Origin: an uncultured Flavobacterium sp.
Lineage (GTDB): Bacteria > Bacteroidota > Bacteroidia > Flavobacteriales > Flavobacteriaceae
NCBI RefSeq assembly: GCF_946482535.1
Contig: NZ_CAMLRU010000021.1
Span: 1 to 21,765, forward strand
DNA length: 21,765 bases
Reading direction: 5' to 3'
Each line of letters opens with the position of its first letter. Positions within the stretch are counted from its first letter, which is position 1. Shown here one piece after another: positions 1-6,918 of the stretch. The position numbers were made by a program, and so were the translations under genes. The notes beneath the pieces were generated by a model. That model was not told the origin of the DNA and made no database searches. It saw only the letters and a list, made by a program, of their open reading frames with translations.

Positions 1-2
1 AT

Positions 3-143
3 AACGGTCAACAAATTCAAGTAGTTTATTCTTTGGATAGCAATGAAGCTATAGTTAATGCGGAATATTACGAAACTTTAAAAAGTTTCTACAAAGAAAT
101 CATTGCCAAACAAACGGAAAAAATAGTACTTAAAAAAATCTAA
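3..143 (+). CDS. DUF3857-family protein, C-terminal fragment (5' end outside window)
   Basis: Only the last 46 codons are in the window, ending with TAA at 141-143. The translated tail closely matches the C-terminus of the next gene: about 29 of 46 positions are identical by eye, including the shared ending KQTEKIVLKK. It is therefore a tandem paralogue of the 660-residue protein that starts 2 nt downstream. By homology it should be a secreted or periplasmic protein with DUF3857 and transglutaminase-like domains, but none of those domains lie in the visible part. The 2-nt gap to the next ATG implies cotranscription. Confidence 0.85.
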   Translation, partial: NGQQIQVVYSLDSNEAIVNAEYYETLKSFYKEIIAKQTEKIVLKKI

Positions 144-145
144 GC

Positions 146-2128
146 ATGGTGAAAAAGTGGGTGTTTATTTTATTTTTATTAGGGGCAAGCAGCGTCTCTG
201 CTCAGTTGTTAAGCAATGAGGAAGTCACTAAAAGTGAATTAAAACAGGCCCGACATGAAAAAGACACGACCGCTCCTGCCGCTTTTTTATATAAGAAAGG
301 ACAAACTTATTTTAAGTACTATGCCAGCCATGGTTTTGTCTCTTTTACAGAGATAGCCGTTAAAATTAAAATATACAAGAAAGAAGGACTTAAATGGGCC
401 AATTTTGAGATTCCGTTTTATACCGGTTACAAAGCTCTCGAAGATGAGATGATTGACATCAAAAAAGCCATTACTTACAATCTTGAAAATGATAAAATCA
501 TCAAAGAAAAAGTAAAAAGCGACGGCAAGTTTAAAGAAGTAATCAACGAAAATTGGAGCGTCAGCAAAATCACTTTTCCCAATGTTAAAGTGGGCTCAAT
601 AATTGAATTCCATTATATTTTAAGAACAGAAAATTTATCGGAGTTGCCCGATTTTCAATGCCAATTCGATATCCCGGTTGACAAAGTGGAATACACCACT
701 AAAATCCCTGAATTTTACATCTATAAAGGGATTAAAACCGGCTATGCGGATATTGAGCAAAATACAGTGTTGGAATCGGCTTCACAGTCGTTTAATAATC
801 AATACAATCAAATGCTGGTTATGAATTTTAAACAAGTGAAAACATACTACATGGCCTCAGATGTACCGGCTTTGCATGAAGAAGAGTATGTCAATAACAT
901 CAAAAATTATTACAGCAAAATCATGCATGAGTTGAGCATCATCAGAATGCCCGATGAAGACCCGAAACCGATTGCCACAACTTGGAATGCTATTGCCCAA
1001 TCCATTTACAAAGAAAAAGCCTTTGGCGAAGAACTTGGCAAGTTTAATTATTTTCTCAATGATTTAAAGCTCATCCGAAAGGAATCTGATAGTGCGGAAA
1101 CTAAAATGACCAGCGTTTTCAATTTTGTAAAAAACAAAATGAGTTGGGATGGGAAATATGGTTATTACACCCGAAAAGGTGTCGAAAAAGCTTATGCCGA
1201 AAGAACCGGTAATGTGGCTGAAGTCAACTTGATTTTAACTGCCATGCTGCGATTAAGCGGTTTAGAAGCAAACCCGATAATTTTGAGTACCCGAGACAAC
1301 GGTGTGGCTCAATTCCCTAACACTTCGTTCTTAAATTATGTCATTGCCTCTGTTAAGATTAATGGGAAAATCTATTTCTTAGATGCAACTGATAAATTGG
1401 CCAATATCAATTTCTTGCCCATCCGAGCTCTAAATCAATACGGCGTGTTAATGAAAAAAGATGGCACCTCGGAAGAAATGCAACTGATGCCGAAATTCAA
1501 TTCGCATACCGTGACCAATATTTTGGCTAACGTATCAGAAGAAGGAGAAGTTACCGGAAAAATTAGGAGACAATATTTGGAATACAACGCCTATGTTTTC
1601 AAAGAAAGGAATGATGGTTTTACCCCGGAAAGCTTAATTGAAAAATTAGAAAAAAAGCACAACGGCTTAGAAGTCTCAGAATATACCATTCAAAACAATT
1701 CCGATTTTTTGAAACCGGTTGTAGAGAGTTATTCCTGTAAAACAACTGATGACGCAGAAGTAATAGCGGACCGAATGTATGTTTCGCCATTTTTGTACTT
1801 CGCCACCACTGAAAATCCATTCAAGCAAGAGCAGCGAAAATATCCCATAGATTTTGTGTTTCCGCATCAAGTCAAGTTCAATATCAGCTTTAAAATTCCG
1901 GACAGTTACAGTATAGAAAAAATCCCCGAGTCTAAAGCATTAGCCATGCCCGATAATTTGGGAAGTATGAAATATAATAGCTCAATGGATGGCAATCAAA
2001 TCCAAATACTTTATACCTTTGAAATCAATCAAGCGATTATTGAACCCGAGTATTATGAAATTTTGAAAAACTTCTACAAAGAAGTCATCAACAAACAAAC
2101 CGAGAAAATCGTTTTAAAGAAAGTATAA
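146..2128 (+). CDS. Secreted DUF3857 / transglutaminase-like protein
   Basis: The 660-residue protein begins with a Sec signal peptide (residues 1-19, lysines then a hydrophobic core, ending SVSA-Q). Residues about 55-240 fit the DUF3857 beta domain, about 315-420 a transglutaminase-like fold, and the rest a DUF3858-like C-terminal beta region. The family is common in Bacteroidota, often in tandem pairs as here, and its function is not established; an envelope role is inferred from the signal peptide. The usual catalytic triad is degraded: the segment that normally carries Cys reads GNVAEVN (355-361), the His position is Tyr in NYV (397-399), and only Asp in FLDATD (413) remains. It is probably a non-catalytic fold. 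The start at 146 follows the previous stop by 2 nt and places the signal peptide correctly. Confidence 0.85.
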   Translation: MVKKWVFILFLLGASSVSAQLLSNEEVTKSELKQARHEKDTTAPAAFLYKKGQTYFKYYASHGFVSFTEIAVKIKIYKKEGLKWANFEIPFYTGYKALEDEMIDIKKAITYNLENDKIIKEKVKSDGKFKEVINENWSVSKITFPNVKVGSIIEFHYILRTENLSELPDFQCQFDIPVDKVEYTTKIPEFYIYKGIKTGYADIEQNTVLESASQSFNNQYNQMLVMNFKQVKTYYMASDVPALHEEEYVNNIKNYYSKIMHELSIIRMPDEDPKPIATTWNAIAQSIYKEKAFGEELGKFNYFLNDLKLIRKESDSAETKMTSVFNFVKNKMSWDGKYGYYTRKGVEKAYAERTGNVAEVNLILTAMLRLSGLEANPIILSTRDNGVAQFPNTSFLNYVIASVKINGKIYFLDATDKLANINFLPIRALNQYGVLMKKDGTSEEMQLMPKFNSHTVTNILANVSEEGEVTGKIRRQYLEYNAYVFKERNDGFTPESLIEKLEKKHNGLEVSEYTIQNNSDFLKPVVESYSCKTTDDAEVIADRMYVSPFLYFATTENPFKQEQRKYPIDFVFPHQVKFNISFKIPDSYSIEKIPESKALAMPDNLGSMKYNSSMDGNQIQILYTFEINQAIIEPEYYEILKNFYKEVINKQTEKIVLKKV

Positions 2129-2129
2129 A

Positions 2130-2456
2130 ATGGATATCAAAAACGCCCAACAAGAAGTCGATAATTGGATAAAAAATCACGGCGTTCGCTATTTTAACGA
2201 GTTAACCAATATGGCTCAACTCACCGAAGAAGTTGGCGAAGTGGCCCGAATCATAGCCCGTCGCTACGGAGAACAATCCGAAAAAGAAAGTGATAAAAAC
2301 AAAGACTTAGGCGAAGAACTGGCCGATGTGGTTTTTGTAGTTTTGTGTTTAGCCAACCAAACCGGTGTCGACCTCCAAGCGGCCTTCGACAAAAAAATGG
2401 ACTTGAAAACCCAACGTGACCACGACCGCCATCACAACAACGAGAAACTAAAATAA
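2130..2456 (+). CDS. MazG-like nucleotide pyrophosphohydrolase
   Basis: This 108-residue protein has the all-alpha NTP pyrophosphohydrolase (MazG) signature: EEVGE at 33-37 and EELAD at 62-66, which supply the acidic Mg2+ ligands of the EExxE...ExxD pattern. The family hydrolyses NTPs or dNTPs to NMP and pyrophosphate, usually as a house-cleaning enzyme for non-canonical nucleotides. The length fits the short single-domain MazG-like proteins of Bacteroidota rather than the 260-residue two-domain E. coli MazG. The ATG starts 1 nt after the previous stop (TAAAATG), so it belongs to the same transcription unit. The C-terminus is rich in His, Lys and Asp. Its preferred substrate cannot be read from sequence. 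Confidence 0.88.
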   Translation: MDIKNAQQEVDNWIKNHGVRYFNELTNMAQLTEEVGEVARIIARRYGEQSEKESDKNKDLGEELADVVFVVLCLANQTGVDLQAAFDKKMDLKTQRDHDRHHNNEKLK

Positions 2457-2457
2457 A

Positions 2458-2784
2458 TTGAACTGGATTTTACTCATCATAGCCGGTTTGTTCGAAGTGG
2501 CTTTCGCTTTTTGTTTAGGCAAAGCCAAAGAAACTTCCGGAACAATCATGTGGTCTTGGTATGGCGGCTTTTTAGTTTGCCTAACCATCAGCATGTTGCT
2601 GTTAGTAAAAGTCAGTAAAGAATTGCCCATCGGAACCGCTTATGCAGTTTGGACAGGTATCGGAGCAGTCGGAAGTGTGCTGGTCGGAATTTTGGTTTTT
2701 AAAGAACCGGCCACCTTTTGGCGCGTTTTCTTTATCAGTACTTTAATCATCTCTATAATCGGACTAAAAGTGGTTTCGGAATAA
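2458..2784 (+). CDS. Small multidrug resistance (SMR) family exporter, SugE/Gdx-like
   Basis: A 108-residue, four-helix inner-membrane protein of the SMR family, which works as a proton-coupled antiporter dimer. The essential membrane Glu is E13 (motif LFEV), and the block TAYAVWTGIGAVG (60-72) is typical of SMR proteins and very like the guanidinium exporter Gdx/SugE. The usual Trp after E13 (W16) is Phe here and the loop reads GKAKETSG, so guanidinium versus quaternary-ammonium specificity is open. The start is TTG, 1 nt after the mazG stop. It is preferred because the next in-frame ATG (codon 31) would delete the first helix and E13. The stop overlaps the aroA ATG by one base, pointing to translational coupling. 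Confidence 0.85.
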   Translation: MNWILLIIAGLFEVAFAFCLGKAKETSGTIMWSWYGGFLVCLTISMLLLVKVSKELPIGTAYAVWTGIGAVGSVLVGILVFKEPATFWRVFFISTLIISIIGLKVVSE

Positions 2785-4031
2785 TGACTATAAAATTAAC
2801 CTATAACACCCAACTCGAAACGCTCAACTCGAAACTTTCTATTACCGGTTCCAAATCGGAAACCAATCGTTTGTTGTTGCTTCAGGCTTTGTATCCGAAT
2901 CTGACTTTGGAGAACACTTCCAATTCCGATGATTCAGAGGTTATGACTAAAGCATTAGAAAACGCCCAACTCTCAACTCCCAACTCCCAACTAATTGATG
3001 TGCATCATGCCGGAACTGCTATGCGATTCCTCACCGCTTATTTTGCTATAAAAGAAAATGGCGAAGTGTTGCTAACCGGTTCCACTCGAATGAAGGAAAG
3101 ACCCATCCAGATTCTGGTCGAAGCTTTACAACAACTCGGAGCCGACATCAAGTATGAAGAAAACCAAGGTTTTCCGCCCATCAGAATCAAAGGAAAAAAA
3201 CTAACGCAATCCAAAGTTGCCCTTCCGGCAAATGTCAGCAGCCAATACATTTCAGCTCTTTTGCTCATCGCACCTAAATTAGAAAACGGAATCGAATTGA
3301 CTTTAGAAGGAGAAATCACTTCTGTTCCATACATCAAAATGACGTTAGCTTTGCTCAATGAAATAGGTGTCGAGACAAATTTTATCGGTCCAAAAATAAC
3401 GGTCAAACCCTTATCCCTTATCCCTTATCCCTTATCCCAAACGGTTGAATCCGACTGGTCTTCTGCCTCCTATTGGTATTCCATAATTGCCTTATCCGAA
3501 ATCGGAACCCAAATCACTTTGTCAAGCTACAAACCAAACAGCCTTCAAGGCGACAGTGCTTTGGTAACAATTTATAAAGAGTTTGGGGTCGAGACTGTTT
3601 TTGAAAGCAATTCCATTCTTTTGCGCAAAACCAACAACCAACAACCAACAACCGTCAACTTACAACTAAACAATTCCCCCGACATCGCCCAAACCATAGC
3701 GGTTACTTGTTTCGGACTCGGAATAGGTTGTCATTTAACCGGTTTGCATACGTTAAAAATCAAAGAAACCGACCGATTGGAAGCCTTGAAAACAGAGCTG
3801 ACCAAACTCGGGGCCAAGGTAACCGTAACCAATGATAGCCTGACATTAGAACCTGCATCATCAATCAATGAAAATGTCAGTATCAAAACCTATCAAGACC
3901 ACCGAATGGCGATGGCTTTCGCACCTTTGGCACTAAAAGTTCCCATCATAATCGAAGAAGCCGAAGTCGTTTCCAAATCCTATCCCACTTTTTGGGAAGA
4001 TTTAAAAAACATCGGGTTTGTTTTGGAGTAA
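2784..4031 (+). CDS. aroA: 3-phosphoshikimate 1-carboxyvinyltransferase (EPSP synthase)
   Basis: The enzyme condenses shikimate-3-phosphate with phosphoenolpyruvate in the shikimate pathway (cytosol). Signatures are ITGSKSETNR (20-29, K24 equivalent to E. coli K22), AGTAMRF (76-82), RMKERP (102-107), SPDIAQTIAV, KETDRLEAL and DHRMAMAFAP. The start at 2784 is chosen because it overlaps the previous stop and gives a normal 415-residue protein; the frame is open back to 2718, but those 22 residues belong to the SMR gene in another frame. E. coli P101 is Phe here (F82) while G96 is kept. The gene carries four short tandem repeats with 7- or 14-nt periods, coding for Q/L/S/P/N-rich stretches at about residues 10-18, 62-70, 209-218 and 282-295. 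Its stop lies inside an 8-nt repeat array. Confidence 0.95.
   Translation: MTIKLTYNTQLETLNSKLSITGSKSETNRLLLLQALYPNLTLENTSNSDDSEVMTKALENAQLSTPNSQLIDVHHAGTAMRFLTAYFAIKENGEVLLTGSTRMKERPIQILVEALQQLGADIKYEENQGFPPIRIKGKKLTQSKVALPANVSSQYISALLLIAPKLENGIELTLEGEITSVPYIKMTLALLNEIGVETNFIGPKITVKPLSLIPYPLSQTVESDWSSASYWYSIIALSEIGTQITLSSYKPNSLQGDSALVTIYKEFGVETVFESNSILLRKTNNQQPTTVNLQLNNSPDIAQTIAVTCFGLGIGCHLTGLHTLKIKETDRLEALKTELTKLGAKVTVTNDSLTLEPASSINENVSIKTYQDHRMAMAFAPLALKVPIIIEEAEVVSKSYPTFWEDLKNIGFVLE
2811..2838 (+). repeat. Two-copy 14-nt tandem repeat inside aroA
   Basis: CAACTCGAAACGCT is followed directly by CAACTCGAAACTTT (11 identical bases, then two mismatches). Fourteen is twice the 7-nt period seen in the other aroA repeats. 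It encodes QLETLNSKLS near the N-terminus. Confidence 0.75.
2967..2994 (+). repeat. Heptanucleotide repeat inside aroA (CAACTCC type)
   Basis: CAAC recurs at 2967, 2974, 2981 and 2988, giving units CAACTCT, CAACTCC, CAACTCC and CAACTAA. The stretch encodes QLSTPNSQL (residues 62-70), an insert-like segment just before the conserved AGTAMRF motif. Confidence 0.85.
3408..3438 (+). repeat. Perfect heptanucleotide repeat inside aroA (CCCTTAT x4)
   Basis: Four perfect CCCTTAT units start at 3408, 3415, 3422 and 3429, followed by CCC. The reading frame turns this into PLSLIPYPLS (209-218). Because 7 is not a multiple of 3, loss or gain of one unit would shift the aroA frame; only changes of three units keep it. 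Confidence 0.95.
3629..3666 (+). repeat. Heptanucleotide repeat inside aroA (AACCAAC type)
   Basis: Three perfect AACCAAC units at 3629, 3636 and 3643 are followed by the degenerate units AACCGTC and AACTTAC. They encode the polar stretch TNNQQPTTVNLQL (about residues 283-295). Confidence 0.88.
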
Positions 4032-4079
4032 CGGAGTAACGGAGTAACAGAGTAACTGAGTAACAAAGTAACCAAGTAA
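4028..4079 (+). repeat. 8-nt tandem repeat array (GTAACGGA type) at the aroA stop
   Basis: GTAAC recurs exactly every 8 nt at 4028, 4036, 4044, 4052, 4060 and 4068, with a partial GTAA at 4076. The last three bases of the unit vary (GGA, GGA, AGA, TGA, AAA, CAA). The aroA stop TAA (4029-4031) lies in the first unit. Confidence 0.95.
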
Positions 4080-4107
4080 TGTGGTTCGGTTTAAAGAAAC
4101 GCTGTTT

Positions 4108-4150
4108 GTTACTTCGTCACATCGTCACACCGTCACATCGTCACCGTCAC
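4108..4150 (-). repeat. 8-nt tandem repeat array in inverted orientation (GTGACGAT type)
   Basis: On the + strand GTTAC/GTCAC recurs at 4108, 4116, 4124, 4132 and 4140 (period 8), then at 4146 after a 6-nt step. Read on the - strand the unit is GTGACGAT, close to the GTAACGGA unit 30 nt upstream, so the two arrays face each other. Confidence 0.9.
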
Positions 4151-4173
4151 TTTAAAAATAAATGCCAAAACAC

Positions 4174-4205
4174 TTGACAACGCCTATCTCACAATAGTAT
4201 ATTTG
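4174..4205 (+). promoter_or_regulatory. Bacteroidota-type promoter of queA
   Basis: TTG at 4174-4176 is followed after 21 nt by TATATTTG (4198-4205), a perfect match to the TAnnTTTG -7 box. The predicted transcript would start near 4212 and have a leader of about 54 nt containing the heptanucleotide array at 4225-4259. Confidence 0.75.
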
Positions 4206-4224
4206 CAGGCAGTTAAAATTATGG

Positions 4225-4259
4225 TAACTCATAACTTATAACTTATAACTTATAACTCT
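4225..4259 (+). repeat. Heptanucleotide repeat (TAACTTA type) in the queA leader
   Basis: Five 7-nt units run from 4225: TAACTCA, three TAACTTA, then TAACTCT. They end 6 nt before the queA ATG, so copy-number changes would alter leader length and the sequence at the ribosome landing site. Confidence 0.93.
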
Positions 4260-4265
4260 ATTTAG

Positions 4266-5315
4266 ATGAAATTATCTCACTTTCAATTCAATTTACCCAA
4301 CGAATTACTGGCTGAATTTCCTGTAGAAAACCGCGACGAATCAAGATTGATGGTCGTTAACCGAAAAACCAAAACCATTGAACACAAATTATTCAAAGAC
4401 GTTATCGATTATTTCGACGATGGCGATGTAATGATTTTGAACAATACCAAAGTTTTCCCGGCACGTATGTACGGAAACAAAGAAAAAACCGGTGCTCGTA
4501 TCGAAGTTTTCTTGTTGAGAGAACTCAATGCCGATCAACGCCTTTGGGATGTATTGGTAGATCCGGCGCGTAAAATCAGAATTGGAAACAAATTGTATTT
4601 CGGAGACGATGATTCATTAGTCGCTGAGGTAATTGACAACACCACTTCTCGCGGAAGAACTTTGCGTTTCCTTTACGATGGTTCTTACAGCGAATTCAGA
4701 AAAAAATTAACCGAACTGGGCGAAACCCCAATTCCAAAATACATCAACCGTGAAGTAACCGAAGAAGATGCCGAGCGTTACCAAACGATTTATGCCAAAG
4801 AAGAAGGCGCCGTAGCCGCACCAACAGCCGGTTTGCACTTCTCCAAACACCTATTGAAAAGATTAGAAATCAAAGGAGTAAATTTCGCAGAAATTACACT
4901 ACACGTTGGTTTAGGAACTTTCAATCCGGTTGAGGTTGAAGACTTGTCCAAACACAAAATGGACTCCGAAGAGCTAATCATCACCCAAGAAGCTTGTGAC
5001 ATCGTCAATAAAGCCAAAGAAAAAAAACGCAGAATTTGTTGCGTTGGAACCACTTCCATGCGCGCCATCGAAAGTTCGGTTTCCTCAGCCAGAACGCTAA
5101 ATCCGTACACAGGCTGGACCAATAAATTCATCTTTCCGCCTTACGATTTCAGCATCGCCGATTGTATGATAACCAACTTCCACACGCCAAAATCAACTTT
5201 ACTAATGATGATTTCGGCCTTCTGTGGTCACGATTTAATGAAAAAAGCCTACGAAGAAGCCATCAAAGAAAAATACCGTTTCTATTCTTACGGCGACGCG
5301 ATGTTAATCATCTAA
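4266..5315 (+). CDS. queA: S-adenosylmethionine:tRNA ribosyltransferase-isomerase
   Basis: QueA transfers and isomerises the ribosyl moiety of AdoMet onto 7-aminomethyl-7-deazaguanine in tRNA, giving epoxyqueuosine (penultimate queuosine step, cytosol). The 349-residue length is normal. Family blocks are all present: NNTKVFPAR (59-67), PIPKYI (155-160), a [18 protein letters not shown] block (172-189), [10 protein letters not shown] (213-222), [10 protein letters not shown] (261-270), TNFHTPKS (303-310) and the C-terminal YGDAMLI (342-348). The gene has its own promoter at 4174-4205 and a hairpin terminator directly after the stop, so it appears to be a single-gene unit. Repeat arrays lie on both sides. 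No other queuosine gene is visible in the window. Confidence 0.96.
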   Translation: MKLSHFQFNLPNELLAEFPVENRDESRLMVVNRKTKTIEHKLFKDVIDYFDDGDVMILNNTKVFPARMYGNKEKTGARIEVFLLRELNADQRLWDVLVDPARKIRIGNKLYFGDDDSLVAEVIDNTTSRGRTLRFLYDGSYSEFRKKLTELGETPIPKYINREVTEEDAERYQTIYAKEEGAVAAPTAGLHFSKHLLKRLEIKGVNFAEITLHVGLGTFNPVEVEDLSKHKMDSEELIITQEACDIVNKAKEKKRRICCVGTTSMRAIESSVSSARTLNPYTGWTNKFIFPPYDFSIADCMITNFHTPKSTLLMMISAFCGHDLMKKAYEEAIKEKYRFYSYGDAMLII

Positions 5316-5322
5316 TAAAATT

Positions 5323-5354
5323 AATCCTAACAGTAATGTTGGGATTTTTTTTTT
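5323..5354 (+). terminator. Rho-independent terminator of queA
   Basis: AATCCTAAC (5323-5331) pairs with GTTGGGATT (5338-5346) with one G-T wobble and a 6-nt loop, and the stem runs into a tract of T to 5354. It begins 8 nt after the queA stop. Confidence 0.88.
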
Positions 5355-5387
5355 GGAGCCAATCGTTCGGGCATTTTTTTAAACCTT

Positions 5388-5433
5388 ATTCCTGCTGTCC
5401 GCGCTACACGGTAGCCAACTCCCATCAGGGCTA
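5388..5433 (-). other. Structured intergenic element of a Flavobacteriaceae type
   Basis: On the - strand it starts AGCCCTGATGGGAG and ends GCGGACAGCAGGAAT. A perfect inner hairpin, GCTAC-ACG-GTAGC (5403-5415), sits between outer arms CCTG (5391-5394) and CAGG (5426-5429). From memory, intergenic elements with these ends and a variable central hairpin recur in many Flavobacterium genomes, usually just downstream of genes. That recognition was not checked by search. The element has no visible reading frame. Confidence 0.5.
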
Positions 5434-5459
5434 ATACAATCTTTAGGTATTAAAACTTT

Positions 5460-5531
5460 GCTACTCTGTTACGCCGTTACTCTGTTACGCCGTTACTTTG
5501 TTACTTTGTCACTTTGTTACTTTGTCACTTT
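5460..5531 (-). repeat. 8-nt tandem repeat array (GTTACTTT type) upstream of kynU
   Basis: Nine units of exactly 8 nt start at 5460: GCTACTCT, GTTACGCC, GTTACTCT, GTTACGCC, then five of GTTACTTT or GTCACTTT. It is the same unit family and orientation as the array at 4108-4150. The TTTG produced at unit joints may serve as the kynU -33 element. Confidence 0.95.
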
Positions 5532-5543
5532 TGAATACTTTTA
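5513..5543 (+). promoter_or_regulatory. Candidate kynU promoter overlapping the repeat array
   Basis: TTTG at 5513-5516, within the repeat, is followed after 19 nt by TACTTTTA (5536-5543), a one-mismatch match to TAnnTTTG. The ATG lies 21 nt beyond the box. Other TTTG copies occur every 8 nt, so the exact -33 element is uncertain. Confidence 0.5.
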
Positions 5544-5564
5544 CACCACAAACTAAACAACACT

Positions 5565-6842
5565 ATGACTTTTCAAAATACCCGCGAATTTGCCCAACAA
5601 CTCGATGCGCAAGACGAATTAAAAAACTACCGTAACGAATTTATTTTTCCGCAACACAACGGCAAAAATGTCGTTTACTTTACCGGTAACTCCTTGGGAT
5701 TACAACCCAAACGCACCAAAAAATACGTAGAAGATGTTATGAATGATTGGGCCAATTTAGCCGTTGAAGGACATTTCTACGCCGAAAAACCTTGGTGGGA
5801 TTACCACGAAAGATTCGCCAATCCGCTAAGCCAAATTGTAGGCGCCAAACCTTCGGAAATTACGGTAATGAATACGTTGACCGTAAACCTACACTTGTTA
5901 ATGGTGTCGTTTTACAATCCAACCGCAAAGCGTTACAAAATCATCTGCGAAGAAAAAGCCTTTCCTTCCGACCAATACATGTTCCAAAGTCAGGTTGCCT
6001 TTCACGGTTACAAACCCGAAGACGCCATAGTTGAAATCAAACGCAGAGAAGGAGAACACAACATTCGTTTAGAAGATATATTAGCCAAAATCAATGAAGT
6101 AGGCGATGAGCTTGCTTTAGTATTGTTTGGTGGCGTAAACTATTACACCGGGCAAGTCTTCGATATGAAAACCATCACCGAAGCCGGACACAAAGTAGGC
6201 GCCATAGTAGGTTTCGACTTAGCCCATGCAGCCGGAAATATCAAATTAAAATTGCACGAATGGAACGTAGATTTCGCCGCTTGGTGCAGTTATAAATACA
6301 TGAATTCCGGACCCGGAAATGCCTCCGGTTGTTTCGTACACGAAAAACACCATCAGGCTAATTTGCCTCGTTTTGCCGGTTGGTGGGGACACAACAAAGA
6401 GCGCCGTTTTAAAATGGAGCCGCAATTCGATCCGGTTCACGGTGCCGACGGTTGGCAAGTGAGTAACTTACCGATTTTGTCTTTAGCACCTTATTTGGCT
6501 TCAGCAGAAATGTTTGCGGAAGTCGGTATGGAAAAGTTAATCCAAAAACGAAACCAACTAACCGCTTACCTCGAGTTCATCCTTCACGAAATTGATGCCG
6601 AATTAGACGGAGCCGAATTTGAAATCATCACCCCAAGCAACCAAGAAGAACGCGCTTGTCAACTATCGGTTTTTCTGCATGGACAAGGCCGAAGTTTATT
6701 TGATTATTTAATGAAAAACGGTGTCATCACCGATTGGCGCGAACCCAATGTAATCCGACTGGCACCGGCACCATTTTACTGCTCGTATGAAGACATGTAC
6801 GAGTTCGGCCAAATATTAAAGCAAGGAATTTTAAGAAAATAA
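5565..6842 (+). CDS. kynU: Kynureninase
   Basis: A PLP enzyme that cleaves kynurenine or 3-hydroxykynurenine to anthranilate or 3-hydroxyanthranilate plus alanine. The length of 425 residues is typical. The expected blocks are present: FTGNSLGLQPK (39-49), EKPWWDYHERF (74-84), the cofactor Asp in GFDLAHAAGN (D218), and the Schiff-base lysine in CSYKYMNSGPG (K244, preceded by the conserved Tyr243). Kynurenine 3-monooxygenase (kmo) is coded about 9.6 kb downstream on the same strand, so the likely role is 3-hydroxyanthranilate supply for quinolinate/NAD synthesis or tryptophan breakdown. The other enzymes of that route are not in the window. It seems to be transcribed alone, from a promoter just after the repeat array. 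Confidence 0.95.
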   Translation: MTFQNTREFAQQLDAQDELKNYRNEFIFPQHNGKNVVYFTGNSLGLQPKRTKKYVEDVMNDWANLAVEGHFYAEKPWWDYHERFANPLSQIVGAKPSEITVMNTLTVNLHLLMVSFYNPTAKRYKIICEEKAFPSDQYMFQSQVAFHGYKPEDAIVEIKRREGEHNIRLEDILAKINEVGDELALVLFGGVNYYTGQVFDMKTITEAGHKVGAIVGFDLAHAAGNIKLKLHEWNVDFAAWCSYKYMNSGPGNASGCFVHEKHHQANLPRFAGWWGHNKERRFKMEPQFDPVHGADGWQVSNLPILSLAPYLASAEMFAEVGMEKLIQKRNQLTAYLEFILHEIDAELDGAEFEIITPSNQEERACQLSVFLHGQGRSLFDYLMKNGVITDWREPNVIRLAPAPFYCSYEDMYEFGQILKQGILRK

Positions 6843-6843
6843 A

Positions 6844-6866
6844 AATTGTTTTTTATAAAAACAATT
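6844..6866 (+). terminator. Possible kynU terminator hairpin
   Basis: AATTGTTTTT (6844-6853) and AAAAACAATT (6857-6866) form a perfect 10-bp stem with a 3-nt loop immediately after the kynU stop. The stem is AT-only apart from one pair and no long T tract follows, so termination strength is doubtful. Confidence 0.45.
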
Positions 6867-6918
6867 CGTTGATTTGTAATTATTTATTAATCAAAATCCA
6901 CAAAACCAAAGATTTAGG

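Noticed and set aside
2718..2783. Possible 22-residue N-terminal extension of EPSP synthase
   Set aside because: It lies within the SMR gene in another frame, and the family N-terminus begins near MTIKLTYN; the ATG at 2784 overlaps the previous stop as expected for a coupled gene.
4028..4150. Short repeats as a CRISPR array
   Set aside because: Units are 8 nt with no spacers, and no cas gene is in the window.
5162..5434. 90-codon open frame over the queA end and the following spacer
   Set aside because: It overlaps queA in another frame, crosses the terminator hairpin and the structured element, and its product has no recognisable domain.
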